NCBI GenBank assembly: GCA_963971535.1 | Contig: OZ020586.1 | Span: 72,117,134 to 72,181,133, forward strand | Direction: 5' to 3' | Length of the DNA: 64,000 bases | DNA from: Notolepis coatsorum | Lineage: Eukaryota > Chordata > Actinopteri > Aulopiformes > Paralepididae | Part shown: in pieces, positions 52,943-63,449 of the stretch | Position numbering within the stretch: position 1 is the stretch's first letter | Layout of the letters: each line of letters starts with the position of its first letter | Position numbers and translations under genes: made by a program | The notes under the pieces: model-generated | Seen by the model: the letters and a program-made list of their open reading frames with translations, nothing else | Databases searched by the model: none | What the model was told of the DNA's origin: nothing

Positions 52943-54660
52943 CTTTGTGTAACTGAGGGGTACAATTCCCTGACTGTATTGATAAGTATGGTATCATTAA
53001 ACCACTACCGCTTTATGTACTTTAATTACTGGCCATACAGTACACGATATCTAAGTATGATGAACACTTTCCCACATATGAAATCAGGTCCACACAAAGG
53101 TAATAGTCAAATATTTAATATATAGCAAAGGGTACATATAATAGTTACTTATTACATTTATGATTTGATTTGAATGCTCTTGTAAGGCAAATGAGTACTC
53201 GTATGCAAATCAACACTGAATGTCCAATCTCTGGTTACACAGGAAGCAAGTATACAACCTGGCTCTTAGGGAATTATAGCGATGGTCACTTAATGATTAT
53301 AGCTGGATAATATACTGAAGGGGTCCCGCCGGTTGTAAGCCAGTAGGGGGGGTAGGAGAGCCGTCGGCTGTATCCCGTCTGGTCAACGATTTCTAGGGAG
53401 AGTCCAGGTACAGAACACAGTGCCCGTAGAACCTTGATCCGCAGATGAATACACTTGGGCTCTCTTGTAGACGATAGCTGTAGCTGTAGCTTTAGGTCCA
53501 CAACGAAGAAGAAGCGAGGCGACCTCAGTCTGGTCTGAGCGCCGTCTCACCTTGGCTCCTCTCGGGGTAAATCCAACACTCACCGGTGTTGGCGATTATC
53601 CACTCCACAAATCAAAGCACCAAAGCAAATAGATGTTCCATGCCGTATAGGGCTCAGCAGTCGTCGGGGTAGGTAATCCAATGTGCAGGTCCACTCGTCC
53701 TCGCCTAGAACTCCTCGGATGAAAGCACCACGCGTGGTCTGCCCAACCTGGTTAAGACTCTAGATAACGCGAGGAAACGATGGGGGATGCTGCTCACTTT
53801 AGAACTCTAACCGAACGATGCACCATACATAATAGACTATTATTACTTAATAGAAATACGGTGCCAAACTCTGGCAATTCAGCTATTAATTCGCACGAGG
53901 TCTCACTGCTATTCTAAGGCCAAACAGGCCGTACTACACCGCACGCGGTATCGTGGGGTGAGGCTTCACGTCTTGTTACTTAGTTGGGTAGAAGGGTAAA
54001 GGACTAAGAGGAATTCTACATTTCTTGCGCCATATTTATATGCACGGTGGACAAGTAGTGCCGCTCTGCTTTCGGTAGCCGTATTCCTGCGCGGAGCTGA
54101 GGCTAGTAAGGGCATGTCTCGTCGGTACCTTTGAACTTGAACGCCAGGGGCTTGTCCCTGGCGCCTGGGCCCCGTTCCATGTACGTGGTTCAACTAAGTC
54201 GATCAACATGTCCATTATCCAGCTTCAGTTAACCCGATGTTCAAAGCCGGGATTTTCCTGTTTCACAAAGGAGGATTCAGTCTCGTTAACTCAAGCCAGA
54301 CTTGAGAGTCAGGCTCAAGTCAGGCTAGATGCGCGCTCCCGTTTTAGGTGGAAAGCCAGCACGTATCGATGGCAGAGACCCTGATTCTCAACGGCATTGA
54401 TTGATTAATTGATTTAAGACTTTATTGACAGATTGCAATAGGCTCAATCGCCTCGCCGACAAGTTAAATGCGTTATCTATAGGCTAATTCTAAGTCCCTC
54501 ATTACCTCAATCAATCAGATTATATTTCTTTAAACTTGCCTGCTGGATTGAATAATCAAATGAGATCTTGCTAGCGAAAATTATTAGTTAACTGTTATAC
54601 AGAATTACGATACGGCTCTCTTACCCATTGATTGATGTATAGTCAATCTTTTACTTATCT

Positions 54661-54740
54661 TCTCTGTGGTGTAACGGGTTCTTCTTTTGACTTTCACACG
54701 GACGACCGGGGTTCAAGGCCCTAGTCTTTTCCTTCTTTTT
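54661..54740 (+). other. tRNA-like segment in the Harbinger element
   Basis: GGTGTAACGGGTTC (A-box-like) and CCGGGGTTCAAGGCCC (B-box-like) are spaced as in a tRNA and followed by T-runs. There is no convincing cloverleaf, so I take it as a decayed tRNA-derived piece. Confidence 0.4.
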
Positions 54741-54889
54741 GCAATATAGGAATAATTCAATTTGGTGCACGTTGAGAGCTATATAAAGAATGACATCCTC
54801 AATGCATGTAGATTTATAATATTTTAACTTAAAACCAGGCTACTTTGGCGTATAATCATTAATATTATATTCCAAAAAATCATATTGGA

Positions 54890-54962
54890 AACACGGGGAT
54901 TTGAACCCCGGTCGCTGAACTGGCAGGGATGAGCACTACCGCTGGGCCACTGGGCCAGATGG
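54890..54962 (-). other. tRNA-like segment or tRNA pseudogene
   Basis: The minus strand has TGGCCCAGCGGTAGTGC (A box) and ACCGGGGTTCAAATCCCCG (B box with a good T stem). The acceptor arms do not pair, so it is not a working tRNA gene as it stands. Confidence 0.55.
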
Positions 54963-55820
54963 GATAAATTCATTGTTTATACATTAATGAACGAGAGACC
55001 CGTGTTTAGAATATCCGTTGTTTTGAATGAAGTTTATCTCTTTATGCTCATTCATTAATGTGACGTCAACGGCTCATTCAATTTCTCAAATCCGTCAAAC
55101 AGCGCATCTCATCAGACATCTTAATCCCAGTTACAATTAAAATAACCACATCATGTGTACATCGCACGAGCGAGCGCCACCGTCGCCACGGTATATATAA
55201 CGTGCATTATTTAGGACAAAGTGAATTTAATATCAGCATTTTGGGTCTATTTTACATTTCAAAAGCCCCCTCTGGAAGAATGGAGCACAAAAACGTAATT
55301 CAGAATGGTATAATGCAGATCGTAGACTGTGGGAATAGTTTCAGGAAACGGGCTGTCACTTCTTTGCGGGGGCGTGGCGATAGTTCAGGCTAACTTGAAC
55401 TTGAACTCTGCTTTCGAGCAGGCTCAAACTTTTGGATATGTTGTCATGGTGATTTGGGAAATCCAGGTACATGAAATCGGAAAGTCAGGCTAACACAGTT
55501 AGCCTGATAAAGTTATCCGGCTAACTCGGTTATCCCGGTACATGGAACGGGGCCCTGGTCCTTTTGTCCAATAAGAGAATGAACTATTATGGGCTGTAGT
55601 AGAATAAAGGGATATTCCGTGTATATGTACAAGGAATATACAAGGGATATCAAACGATATACAAATACTATTAAATATATATCCATAAATAAATATATAT
55701 ATTCGGTTTAATCTGATCCTTCACAACAGCCGCCCCCTAATTAGTCCCACCTAATTAGCTGAGCAGAGACAGATTAACCGCACTGTCCACTACTCAATGT
55801 CCGCTGTAAGGTCAGTCAAC

Positions 55821-58800
55821 TCACAAAGTCATAGGGTCATGGTCGTCATCAATAGTATCGGGGAGCCTTGGCAGTTCTATTAGCCTCGCCACGGGTCGGG
55901 TGTAGGTCCGTCCTTGGACGAGCACTTCAGCTGCTCGGACCTTTCCATCGGCACCGGTGATCACTTTGCTTACGCGGCCAGCCGGCCACATAGCTCTGGG
56001 TAGTGACTGGTCGATGATCATGACGACTGTTCCTTCTGTCAAATTGTCTCTCTCTTTTACCCACTTCTGGCGGGTCTGTAGAGACGGTAGGTAGTGGAGT
56101 AGGAAGCTGTTCCAAAACTTGTCAGCCAGTACTTGACTGTACCTCCACATTCTTCGACCGTTCGCTTCTTCAGGCCTGTACATTATCTGTGGTAGCGCGG
56201 GGTCCAGCCGCCCCATCAAGAGGGTGTTGGGGGTGACTGGGTCGACATCTGCTACATCACTTGAGACGTAACCGAGGGGCTTTGAGTTCAATACTCCCTC
56301 GATCTCCGTGAGGACTGTCATTAGGACTTCTTCCGCCACAGTCTGGGCCCCAAGCACGGCGTACAGGGCTGTCTTTATGGAACGTACTTCTCGTTCCCAG
56401 GTTCCACCGAAGTGAGGTGCGTTCGGGGGATTAAACTGGAAGTCAATCTGGGATGGAGCGAGGTGGGTCTTAAGTTCTGGGCCCATAGCTTGGAAGCTCT
56501 CTCTCAGCTCTCTTTCTCCGCCTTTGAAGTTTGTCCCGTGATCAGACAATAATGTAGACGGTTTTCCTTTCCGTGATGTGAATCTTCGGAAGGCCATAAG
56601 GAATGAGTCTGTGCTCATGGTTGGGAGGAGTTCGATATGTATCGCTCTGGTGGTCATGCATTTGAATACAATACCCCACCGCTTCTCGGTTCCTCTTCCT
56701 CTCTTTATATACAGCGGGCCAAAACAGTCCATACCGGTGGAGTGAAAGGGCTTGTCGCCGAGTCGGAGGCGACAGGGAGGTAGGTCAGCCATCCGGGGTA
56801 TACTGGGCTGCGCGCGCCACTTACGGCAGTCTAGACAGGTTCGCTGGAAGCGCCGCACTGCTTCTCTCCCTTGCAGTATCCAATAACGACGTCTGATCTC
56901 CGCGAAGACTCTCTCTGCCCCTGCGTGGTGCACATCCTCGTCGTATTTCTTTATGATCAGCTCTGTGACCTTGTGTCGGCTGTTCAAGACTATCGGGTAC
57001 TTAACGTCATCCGGTAGGTCTGGGGCTCTCCGCAGACGACCACCCACTCTGATGAGATTATGGGCGTCGCTCTCGGGGGCCAGGTGAAGCAGTCTGCTGT
57101 CTGATGGGACGGGCTTTGCTCCCTGTAGACAGGCTAGCTCATCGGGGAACGAGTCTCTCTGGGCTCGTTGTAGTAGAAGGAGTTCTGCTTCTTCGTAGTC
57201 AGCTGCTGAAATGTCAGTTGTGGGCTGAACCTCTGGGTGGTGCCACAGAAATGTCTTTAGCTGCGCACTCTCTAGGGTGAGGCAATTGTCTAGAACCGGG
57301 TCTGTGGGGACGAGTGTGTGTGTCAACCCACAGAACATAGGTTTCTTGTTCTCTGCCTCCTCTTTGCTCGCCTCCCGTGGGGTGGGTGTAGGCCACTCTT
57401 CTTCGAGGAGCTTGAGGAACTCTGGCCCGTCACTGTAAAGGTTGGGACGGGTGAGGTCATCCAGGGACATTCCCCGGGTGATGACGTCAGCTGGGTTGTG
57501 TTTGGTGTCCACATACCGCCAGCTGGTTACTTCTGTTAACTCTTGAATCTCGGTGACTCTGACTCCCACGAAGACCTTGTATCTGCACGAATCAGACCGG
57601 ATCCATGTGAGTACGGTCGTGGAGTCTGACCACAAGATTGTTCTTTGCACCGGGATGGTGAGTTCACGTTGGATTAACGTGGCGAGCTGCGCTCCTGCTA
57701 GGGCTGCGCAGAGCTCTAGGCGCGGGATAGATTGTTGCTTGCGTGGGGCTATTCTTGAGCGAGCCAGGATGAAAGCAGTATGTATTTCTCCTTCCTCCTC
57801 TTGGGCACGCAAGTAGGCCACCGAACCGTAGGCTACTTCGGAGGCGTCGCTGAATACGTGCAGGTCGATCTTGCATGTCTCTGGCCTCACTGTGGGTGGG
57901 AAGTAGCTGCGGCGTATATTAACACCTGGGAGTGAGCGGAGTTCCGTCTCCCACTCTCTCCATGTGGATGCAAGGTGTTCGGGTATGGGATCGTCCCAGC
58001 CCTGGTCTTTGTCCCATAGCGCTCTTACAATCATCTTTGCCCTGGTGGTGTAAGGTAGAATACATCCCAACGGGTCATATTGTCTGGCAAGTGTTCTGTA
58101 TACACTCCGTCTGGTGGTCGGTATTGCCGTCGACCTTCCCTGCTCCTTGATCAGGGGTTTGTGTCTATAATGGAGCGAGTCTGTTTTGAAGCGCCAGACT
58201 AGTCCTAGTGTCATTTCTTGGGCTTCTCCTGGGATGGTCGCCATCCAGGTATCGCTGCTCGCGGCCTTGTCCTCGGGGGAGAGGCGGCGCAGTACTTGCG
58301 GGTCGCTGCTGGCCCACTGCCTGAGATCAAAGCCGCCTTTGATCAGGGAGGCGCGGAGCTTGAGTAGGAGAGCCTCGGCTTCTTCTGGCGTCGAGACGCT
58401 TTGTAAACAGTTGTCCACGTAGAAACTATTTGTCACACTTTGTTGGACCTCTTCATCTGCTGCTGGGTCCTCTGCGACGTGCTTTTGCAGTGCAAACGTA
58501 GCACAGCATGGGCTGCATGTGGTTCCGAAAGGGAGGACTTCCCCTTGATAGATGGTTGGGTGCTCATCTCCGATCCTCTCTCTCCATAGGAACCGCAGCA
58601 GGGGCTTGTCCTCCTCCACTAGCCTCACCTGCAGGAACATCCCTTTGATGTCGCCGCTGATAGCCACCTTGTCCTGGCGGAAGCGTAGTAGCACGCCTAG
58701 TAGGGAGGGGCCGAGTGTTGGGCCGGCCAAGAGTTCTTTATTCAGATTTTGTGATCCGATCTGGTAGCTGCAGTTAAACACAATGCGATCCTTGCCGTTG

Positions 58801-61800
58801 TGGTGGACCTTGTGGTGCGGCACGTACCATGATTCGGTCGTCTGATCGGCCTCTTTAATGTCAATTTTCTTTATGTGTCCCGCTCTGATTAATTTGGTAA
58901 TCTCAGCGCGGTACACAGCTTCTTGAGCGGGGTCTTTGGCTAGGCGCCGCTCTGTGTTCAATAGATACCGCTCCGTCGCCTCTTTTGTAGCGCGAAAGGT
59001 GGGCATTCCCTCTCGCCTCAGGAGTGGAGTTGCATATCTCATCACTCCGTTGACGTTGACTCTCTTTGTCCCGTGCTCGAGGAGGGCTATAGCGTAGATA
59101 TCTTCCTTAGAACGAATGTCTTTCTTTTCGTTCTTAAAGGGCATTGTCTCTAGTGTCCATAGCCTCTCGACATGCTGCAGGAGTGTGGTGTCTCCTTCTG
59201 TCGCTCTGGAGTGGAGGCAGCTAGTGGCTGCTGTTCGGTTAAGAGACTTGGCGAGGGGGCCTTGTAATGTCCATCCTAGGCGGGTCTCGACTGCTGTAGG
59301 GCAACCTCTGGGTCCTGTATGGACCCGGTCTATCGGGACTATGAGGTCTGCATGGTCGGAGCCTATCAGCAGGGTCGGGGTGGCACCGTCTATGAGCGGT
59401 ATAGGTAGTTGACGCAGGTGCACATATTTCTCCATCAGCTTGGCGATGGGGTAGGTGTACTGCGATAGTCCTATTTCTTGGCTGGTGAAAGCATTAGTAA
59501 TCCTGTACCGTCTCTCTGGCTGCCCGCTTGCTGCGATAGTGAAGGAGACATTCTCGCCCTTTATCGTCTTTAGATCTCTTCTTATTGTCCGAATCGTCAT
59601 CTGGTTCTCGCTCCCCCGCAGCCCCAGCTGGGCCGCAGCGGACGCGAGGAGAAGGGTCTTCTCTGACCCGTCGTCAAGGACGGCGTAAGTGTCCATGACC
59701 TTATCTTGGTAACTCAGTGTTACACGGACCACCTTTAAGAGCACCTGGGCGCCGCTGCTGCTAGCGGGGTCAATGTACATAACACTTGCCTTTGTGCTGT
59801 TGGATGGTGCAGGCTTTCTTTTGTTACTGTCGTGTAGGACATCCAGATGGGCTCCGTCACACCGACTACACCTCTTCTTTAGGCGGCACTCGGCTGCCAT
59901 GTGACTGCGCGCACATCGGTAACAGCGCCTGTTGGACTTTATCCACTGACTTACTTCTTCAGCGGTCATCTTCTTGAACTGGTCACATTGTGACAACCAG
60001 TGTTCCTTCTCGCAGTACGAGCACACCATCTTCCACTTCTCTTTCATCGAGGGGGTACTGTGGTTCTTGCTGCTCGGTACTGATTCTGATTGGTGCATGA
60101 CAGTCACCGATCTTCGGCCATCGTTTACTCTCCTAGGTCCCTCTCTGGAGCTTGGCGTGCTCCGCACGAACGTATCCAGCCGTAGGCTGCTGACTTCTCT
60201 CGCCAGGAAGTCGGCTAAGTCCAGGAGGGATGGCTCGGGACCGTTAGGATCACGGTGGTCTCTTTGCCGCCTGAAGCGCTCCTGTCGGGCGGGCGGCAGC
60301 TTCTCTAAAATCCTCTTGACGTTCGAGTTTGCGTATAGTTCGTGCATACCCTTTTCTCGTTGCGCCCCCAGCATCCCTACCAGGGATTGTACTTTTATAG
60401 ACAGGTCGTCTAGTGAGCGATTGTCTGTTGCTGGGGGTAGGCGGTCAATATGCCTTATCTCCTGTATTACGTAATCCCATATACGTCCATATCTCTGGTC
60501 CAGCGCTGCTAGAGCCGCGGTGTATGGGGTCGTAGAGGTGGCATAGGCCAGCGCTATGTTGTGCGCTCGGGGCACTTTCAGGTGCTTCAATAATATTGCA
60601 TACTTGTGGCGTTCATCAGCGACATCCACCATCATTGTCTCTAAGCACATCCGGAGCTCCGTGTACTGTGCTCGATTCTCATGGGTGAAGTCTGGAAACG
60701 TCGGTGTGCCAATGTATGACGCCATGGATGGCTGGCACATCGGTGAGCGTTGGAAGAGAGGCCTCCTGGGCGAGTCTCTTCTTACGCCTCTCGGTGGGCT
60801 GGTACTGGCAGGGTACCATGGCCCGCTGGTCCAGGTGCTATTCCTCGGGGCTGGTCGTGCGTCATGCTCACCCGTGAGTCGAGTCGGGGGTCTGTAGCGC
60901 AGAGCCGCGGGGGTATAGCCTGGGCTGTACTGGACCTCCTGGTCCTGTGGAGTAATGTGCTGCTGTCGGGCTTGACTCTCCTCTTCTCCCTCTTCTTCTT
61001 CTGCCAGGTCACCTAGATCCTGTAGTCGTCTATTTAGCCTCTCCGCGGTGTCCGCTGTTCCTTCCTTGTAGCTGGGTCTCACTTGGACCGGTTGGGGAAT
61101 GAGTTCGGAGGGGGGTGTAGACTCTCTCTGGTGGTCGAGTTCAAGGTCGCCTGCTCGGTTAGGGGAGGGTGCCCTTGACGTGTGTCTTGACGAGGCTCTG
61201 GAACCCCTTGTGGAGGGAGGGGGTGTTGCCCTGGTGATCAGCTGCTCCATTAGCTGCGCTTGTAGTCTGTCGCGCTCGCCTTGTAGTCTGTCGCGCTCGG
61301 CGTCGCGCTTGGTGAGATCTGCTTCTCTTTGGGCACCGGCAGCGGCACGCTGGGTGTCGGCCCGGTCTCTTGCCATATTCTCTTCCGTCTGAAGGCGTCT
61401 CAGCTCCAGACGTATGTGCTCTTCTTCACTCCGTTGCTGTGTTTGGAGTCGATCGCGTTCACCCTGAAGTCGATCGCGTTCACCCTGAAGTCGATCGCGT
61501 TCGGTAGAGGCTGTCAGGCTGGCGAAGAACGCCTGTGACAGCATCCTCTCCGCCTCGCTGGGGGAAGACGCTTGTGGAGGTGAGCCGCTCCTGGCTGTAC
61601 TCGTTGGGGAGTCCTGGAGCTCTATCTCCTCGGCGCTCTCCTCATCTTGTTCCGTGCAGAGTTCCACCTCTGGAGGGTTGTCTTCCTCCCGGAGCTCTGG
61701 GGGGACTACTTCTTCGGTATTGGCGGGGGGTAAAGTCGTGTCAGTTCCCTCCTGGTCCCCACCGTGAGCTTGGTCAGTTACATTAGAACCCACTAGGGCC

Positions 61801-62009
61801 TCTGTGGTCGGGGTATCCTGGTTGATAGGGTCGGACATAATTTTACTTTCTACTTTTACTGCGTTTACTGTTTGTAGAAGGCTAGGTAGTTTACTGACAG
61901 CGTAATCCTCTAAGTACTGAGGTGGCTGTCGTCTACGTTGCGGGCGTTCTACTTTAGGAGGACCGTTTCGTGGAGTGTTCATCATAGGCCATTTCAATAT
62001 TAATACCAC
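55821..62009 (-). CDS. BEL/Pao Gag-Pol polyprotein, element 2
   Basis: A 2062-residue uninterrupted frame with the same domain order as element 1: Gag with an expanded coiled coil, knuckles CSYCEKEHW onward near 660-725, protease centre VLDDGSEKTLL near 775, reverse transcriptase FGTTCSPCCATF and YVDN near 1200, RNase H HVFSDASEVAYGS near 1391, integrase HHCC at about 1692-1730, DDE residues near 1761, 1824 and 1869, and the C-terminal DUF5641-like part. Gag contains ERDRLQG repeated in tandem (near 173-195 and again near 240), absent from element 1. Pol is very similar to element 1, Gag less so. The start chosen is MVLILKWPMM; MM at residues 9-10 is an alternative. Confidence 0.97.
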   Translation of the reverse strand: MVLILKWPMMNTPRNGPPKVERPQRRRQPPQYLEDYAVSKLPSLLQTVNAVKVESKIMSDPINQDTPTTEALVGSNVTDQAHGGDQEGTDTTLPPANTEEVVPPELREEDNPPEVELCTEQDEESAEEIELQDSPTSTARSGSPPQASSPSEAERMLSQAFFASLTASTERDRLQGERDRLQGERDRLQTQQRSEEEHIRLELRRLQTEENMARDRADTQRAAAGAQREADLTKRDAERDRLQGERDRLQAQLMEQLITRATPPPSTRGSRASSRHTSRAPSPNRAGDLELDHQRESTPPSELIPQPVQVRPSYKEGTADTAERLNRRLQDLGDLAEEEEGEEESQARQQHITPQDQEVQYSPGYTPAALRYRPPTRLTGEHDARPAPRNSTWTSGPWYPASTSPPRGVRRDSPRRPLFQRSPMCQPSMASYIGTPTFPDFTHENRAQYTELRMCLETMMVDVADERHKYAILLKHLKVPRAHNIALAYATSTTPYTAALAALDQRYGRIWDYVIQEIRHIDRLPPATDNRSLDDLSIKVQSLVGMLGAQREKGMHELYANSNVKRILEKLPPARQERFRRQRDHRDPNGPEPSLLDLADFLAREVSSLRLDTFVRSTPSSREGPRRVNDGRRSVTVMHQSESVPSSKNHSTPSMKEKWKMVCSYCEKEHWLSQCDQFKKMTAEEVSQWIKSNRRCYRCARSHMAAECRLKKRCSRCDGAHLDVLHDSNKRKPAPSNSTKASVMYIDPASSSGAQVLLKVVRVTLSYQDKVMDTYAVLDDGSEKTLLLASAAAQLGLRGSENQMTIRTIRRDLKTIKGENVSFTIAASGQPERRYRITNAFTSQEIGLSQYTYPIAKLMEKYVHLRQLPIPLIDGATPTLLIGSDHADLIVPIDRVHTGPRGCPTAVETRLGWTLQGPLAKSLNRTAATSCLHSRATEGDTTLLQHVERLWTLETMPFKNEKKDIRSKEDIYAIALLEHGTKRVNVNGVMRYATPLLRREGMPTFRATKEATERYLLNTERRLAKDPAQEAVYRAEITKLIRAGHIKKIDIKEADQTTESWYVPHHKVHHNGKDRIVFNCSYQIGSQNLNKELLAGPTLGPSLLGVLLRFRQDKVAISGDIKGMFLQVRLVEEDKPLLRFLWRERIGDEHPTIYQGEVLPFGTTCSPCCATFALQKHVAEDPAADEEVQQSVTNSFYVDNCLQSVSTPEEAEALLLKLRASLIKGGFDLRQWASSDPQVLRRLSPEDKAASSDTWMATIPGEAQEMTLGLVWRFKTDSLHYRHKPLIKEQGRSTAIPTTRRSVYRTLARQYDPLGCILPYTTRAKMIVRALWDKDQGWDDPIPEHLASTWREWETELRSLPGVNIRRSYFPPTVRPETCKIDLHVFSDASEVAYGSVAYLRAQEEEGEIHTAFILARSRIAPRKQQSIPRLELCAALAGAQLATLIQRELTIPVQRTILWSDSTTVLTWIRSDSCRYKVFVGVRVTEIQELTEVTSWRYVDTKHNPADVITRGMSLDDLTRPNLYSDGPEFLKLLEEEWPTPTPREASKEEAENKKPMFCGLTHTLVPTDPVLDNCLTLESAQLKTFLWHHPEVQPTTDISAADYEEAELLLLQRAQRDSFPDELACLQGAKPVPSDSRLLHLAPESDAHNLIRVGGRLRRAPDLPDDVKYPIVLNSRHKVTELIIKKYDEDVHHAGAERVFAEIRRRYWILQGREAVRRFQRTCLDCRKWRAQPSIPRMADLPPCRLRLGDKPFHSTGMDCFGPLYIKRGRGTEKRWGIVFKCMTTRAIHIELLPTMSTDSFLMAFRRFTSRKGKPSTLLSDHGTNFKGGERELRESFQAMGPELKTHLAPSQIDFQFNPPNAPHFGGTWEREVRSIKTALYAVLGAQTVAEEVLMTVLTEIEGVLNSKPLGYVSSDVADVDPVTPNTLLMGRLDPALPQIMYRPEEANGRRMWRYSQVLADKFWNSFLLHYLPSLQTRQKWVKERDNLTEGTVVMIIDQSLPRAMWPAGRVSKVITGADGKVRAAEVLVQGRTYTRPVARLIELPRLPDTIDDDHDPMTL

Positions 62010-62035
62010 TATATTAATATTACACTAATTACCCT

Positions 62036-62051
62036 CCGGCTCGAAGGACCA
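62036..62051 (-). promoter_or_regulatory. Primer binding site, tRNA-Tyr, BEL element 2
   Basis: Identical to the site in element 1: plus strand CCGGCTCGAAGGACCA, 2 bp inside the 5' LTR. Confidence 0.88.
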
Positions 62052-62053
62052 AT

Positions 62054-63444
62054 TGTAACTGAGGGGTACAATTCCCTGACTGTATTGATAAGTATGGTAT
62101 CATTAAACCACTACCGCTTTATGTACTTTAATTACTGGCCATACAGTACACGATATCTAAGTATGATGAACACTTTCCCACATATGAAATCAGGTCCACA
62201 CAAAGGTAATAGTCAAATATTTAATATATAGCAAAGGGTACATATAATAGTTACTTATTACATTTATGATTTGAATTGAATGCTCTTGTAAGGCAAATGA
62301 GTACTCGTATGCAAATCAACACTGAATGTCCAATCTCTGGTTACACAGGAAGCAAGTATACAACCTGGCTCTTAGGGAATTATAGCGATGGTCACTTAAT
62401 GATTATAGCTGGATAATATACTGAAGGGGTCCCGCCGGTTGTAAGCCAGTAGGGGGGGTAGGAGAGCCGTCGGCTGTATCCCGTCTGGTCAACGATTTCT
62501 AGGGAGAGTCCAGGTACAGAACACAGTGCCCGTAGAACCTTGATCCGCAGATGAATACACTTGGGCTCTCTTGTAGACGATAGCTGTAGCTGTAGCTTTA
62601 GGTCCACAACGAAGAAGAAGCGAGGCGACCTCAGTCTGGTCTGAGCGCCGTCTCACCGTGGCTCCTCTCGGGGTAAATCCAACACTCACCGGTGTTGGCG
62701 ATTATCCGCTCCACAAATCAAAGCACCAAAGCAAATAGATATTCCATGCCGTATAGGGCTCAGCAGTCGTCGGGGTAGGTAATCCAATGTGCAGGTCCAC
62801 TCGTCCTCGCCTAGAACTCCTCGGATGAAAGCACCACGCGTGGTCTGCCCAACCTGGTTAAGACTCTAGATAACGCGAGGAAACGATGGGGGATGCTGCT
62901 CACTTTAGAACTCTAACCGAACGATGCACCATACATAATAGACTATTATTACTTAATAGAAATACGGTGCCAAACTCTGGCAATTCAGCTATTAATTCGC
63001 ACGAGGTCTCACTGCTATTCTAAGGCCAAACAGGCCGTACTACACCGCACGCGGTATCGTGGGGTGAGGCTTCACGTCTTGTTACTTAGTTGGGTAGAAG
63101 GGTAAAGGACTAAGAGGAATTCTACATTTCTTGCGCCATATTTATATGCACGGTGGACAAGTAGTGCCGCTCTGCTTTCGGTAGCCGTATTCCTGCGCGG
63201 AGCTGAGGCTAGTAAGGGCATGTCTCGTCGGTACCTTTGAACTTGAACGCCAGGGGCTTGTCCCTGGCGCCTGGTCCTTTTGTCCAATAAGAGAATGAAC
63301 TATTATGGGCTGTAGTAGAATAAAGGGATATTCCGTGTATATGTACAAGGAATATACAAGGGATATCAAACGATATACAAATACTATTAAATATATATCC
63401 ATAAATAAATATATATATTCGGTTTAATCTGATCCTTCACAACA
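62054..63444 (-). repeat. 5' LTR of BEL element 2
   Basis: Uninterrupted 1391-bp LTR, TGTTGTGAAGGATCAG to CAGTTACA in the element's sense. It preserves the empty Harbinger target site near 63261-63280. Confidence 0.95.
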
Positions 63445-63449
63445 CTTTG

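Larger units (their letters stand above)
54168..55554. mobile_element. Nonautonomous Harbinger element in a BEL LTR
   Basis: 17-bp perfect terminal inverted repeats GGCCCCGTTCCATGTAC bound 1387 bp, and CTG is duplicated at 54165-54167 and 55555-55557. The empty site CGCCTGGTCCTTTT is present in the other LTR at about 63261. CWG duplications and a CCWGGTC(T)TTT-like target are known from fish Harbinger elements. GGCTAAC-type motifs repeat near the right end. No transposase or Myb frame. It also holds a LINE family A tail (54403-54450) and two tRNA-like segments. Confidence 0.92.
52948..55728 (-). repeat. 3' LTR of BEL element 2, with Harbinger inside
   Basis: It matches the 5' LTR on both sides of the insertion: 52948-54167 and 55558-55728 are LTR, 54168-55554 is the Harbinger and 55555-55557 is the duplicated CTG. 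The adjacent GCCGCCCCCTAATT gives the polypurine tract on the minus strand. Confidence 0.95.
52948..63444 (-). mobile_element. BEL/Pao LTR retrotransposon 2, intact coding region
   Basis: Minus-strand element with 1391-bp LTRs (62054-63444 as 5' LTR; 52948-55728 as 3' LTR once the 1390 bp of inserted Harbinger plus duplicated CTG are subtracted). A 5-bp target duplication CTTTG lies at 52943-52947 and 63445-63449. A partial comparison by eye found only about four LTR differences, so it is young. Same family as element 1 but a distinct subfamily by LTR sequence. Confidence 0.96.

Noticed and set aside
54890-54962. Functional tRNA gene
   Set aside because: A and B boxes are present but the acceptor arms do not pair and the anticodon arm is unclear.
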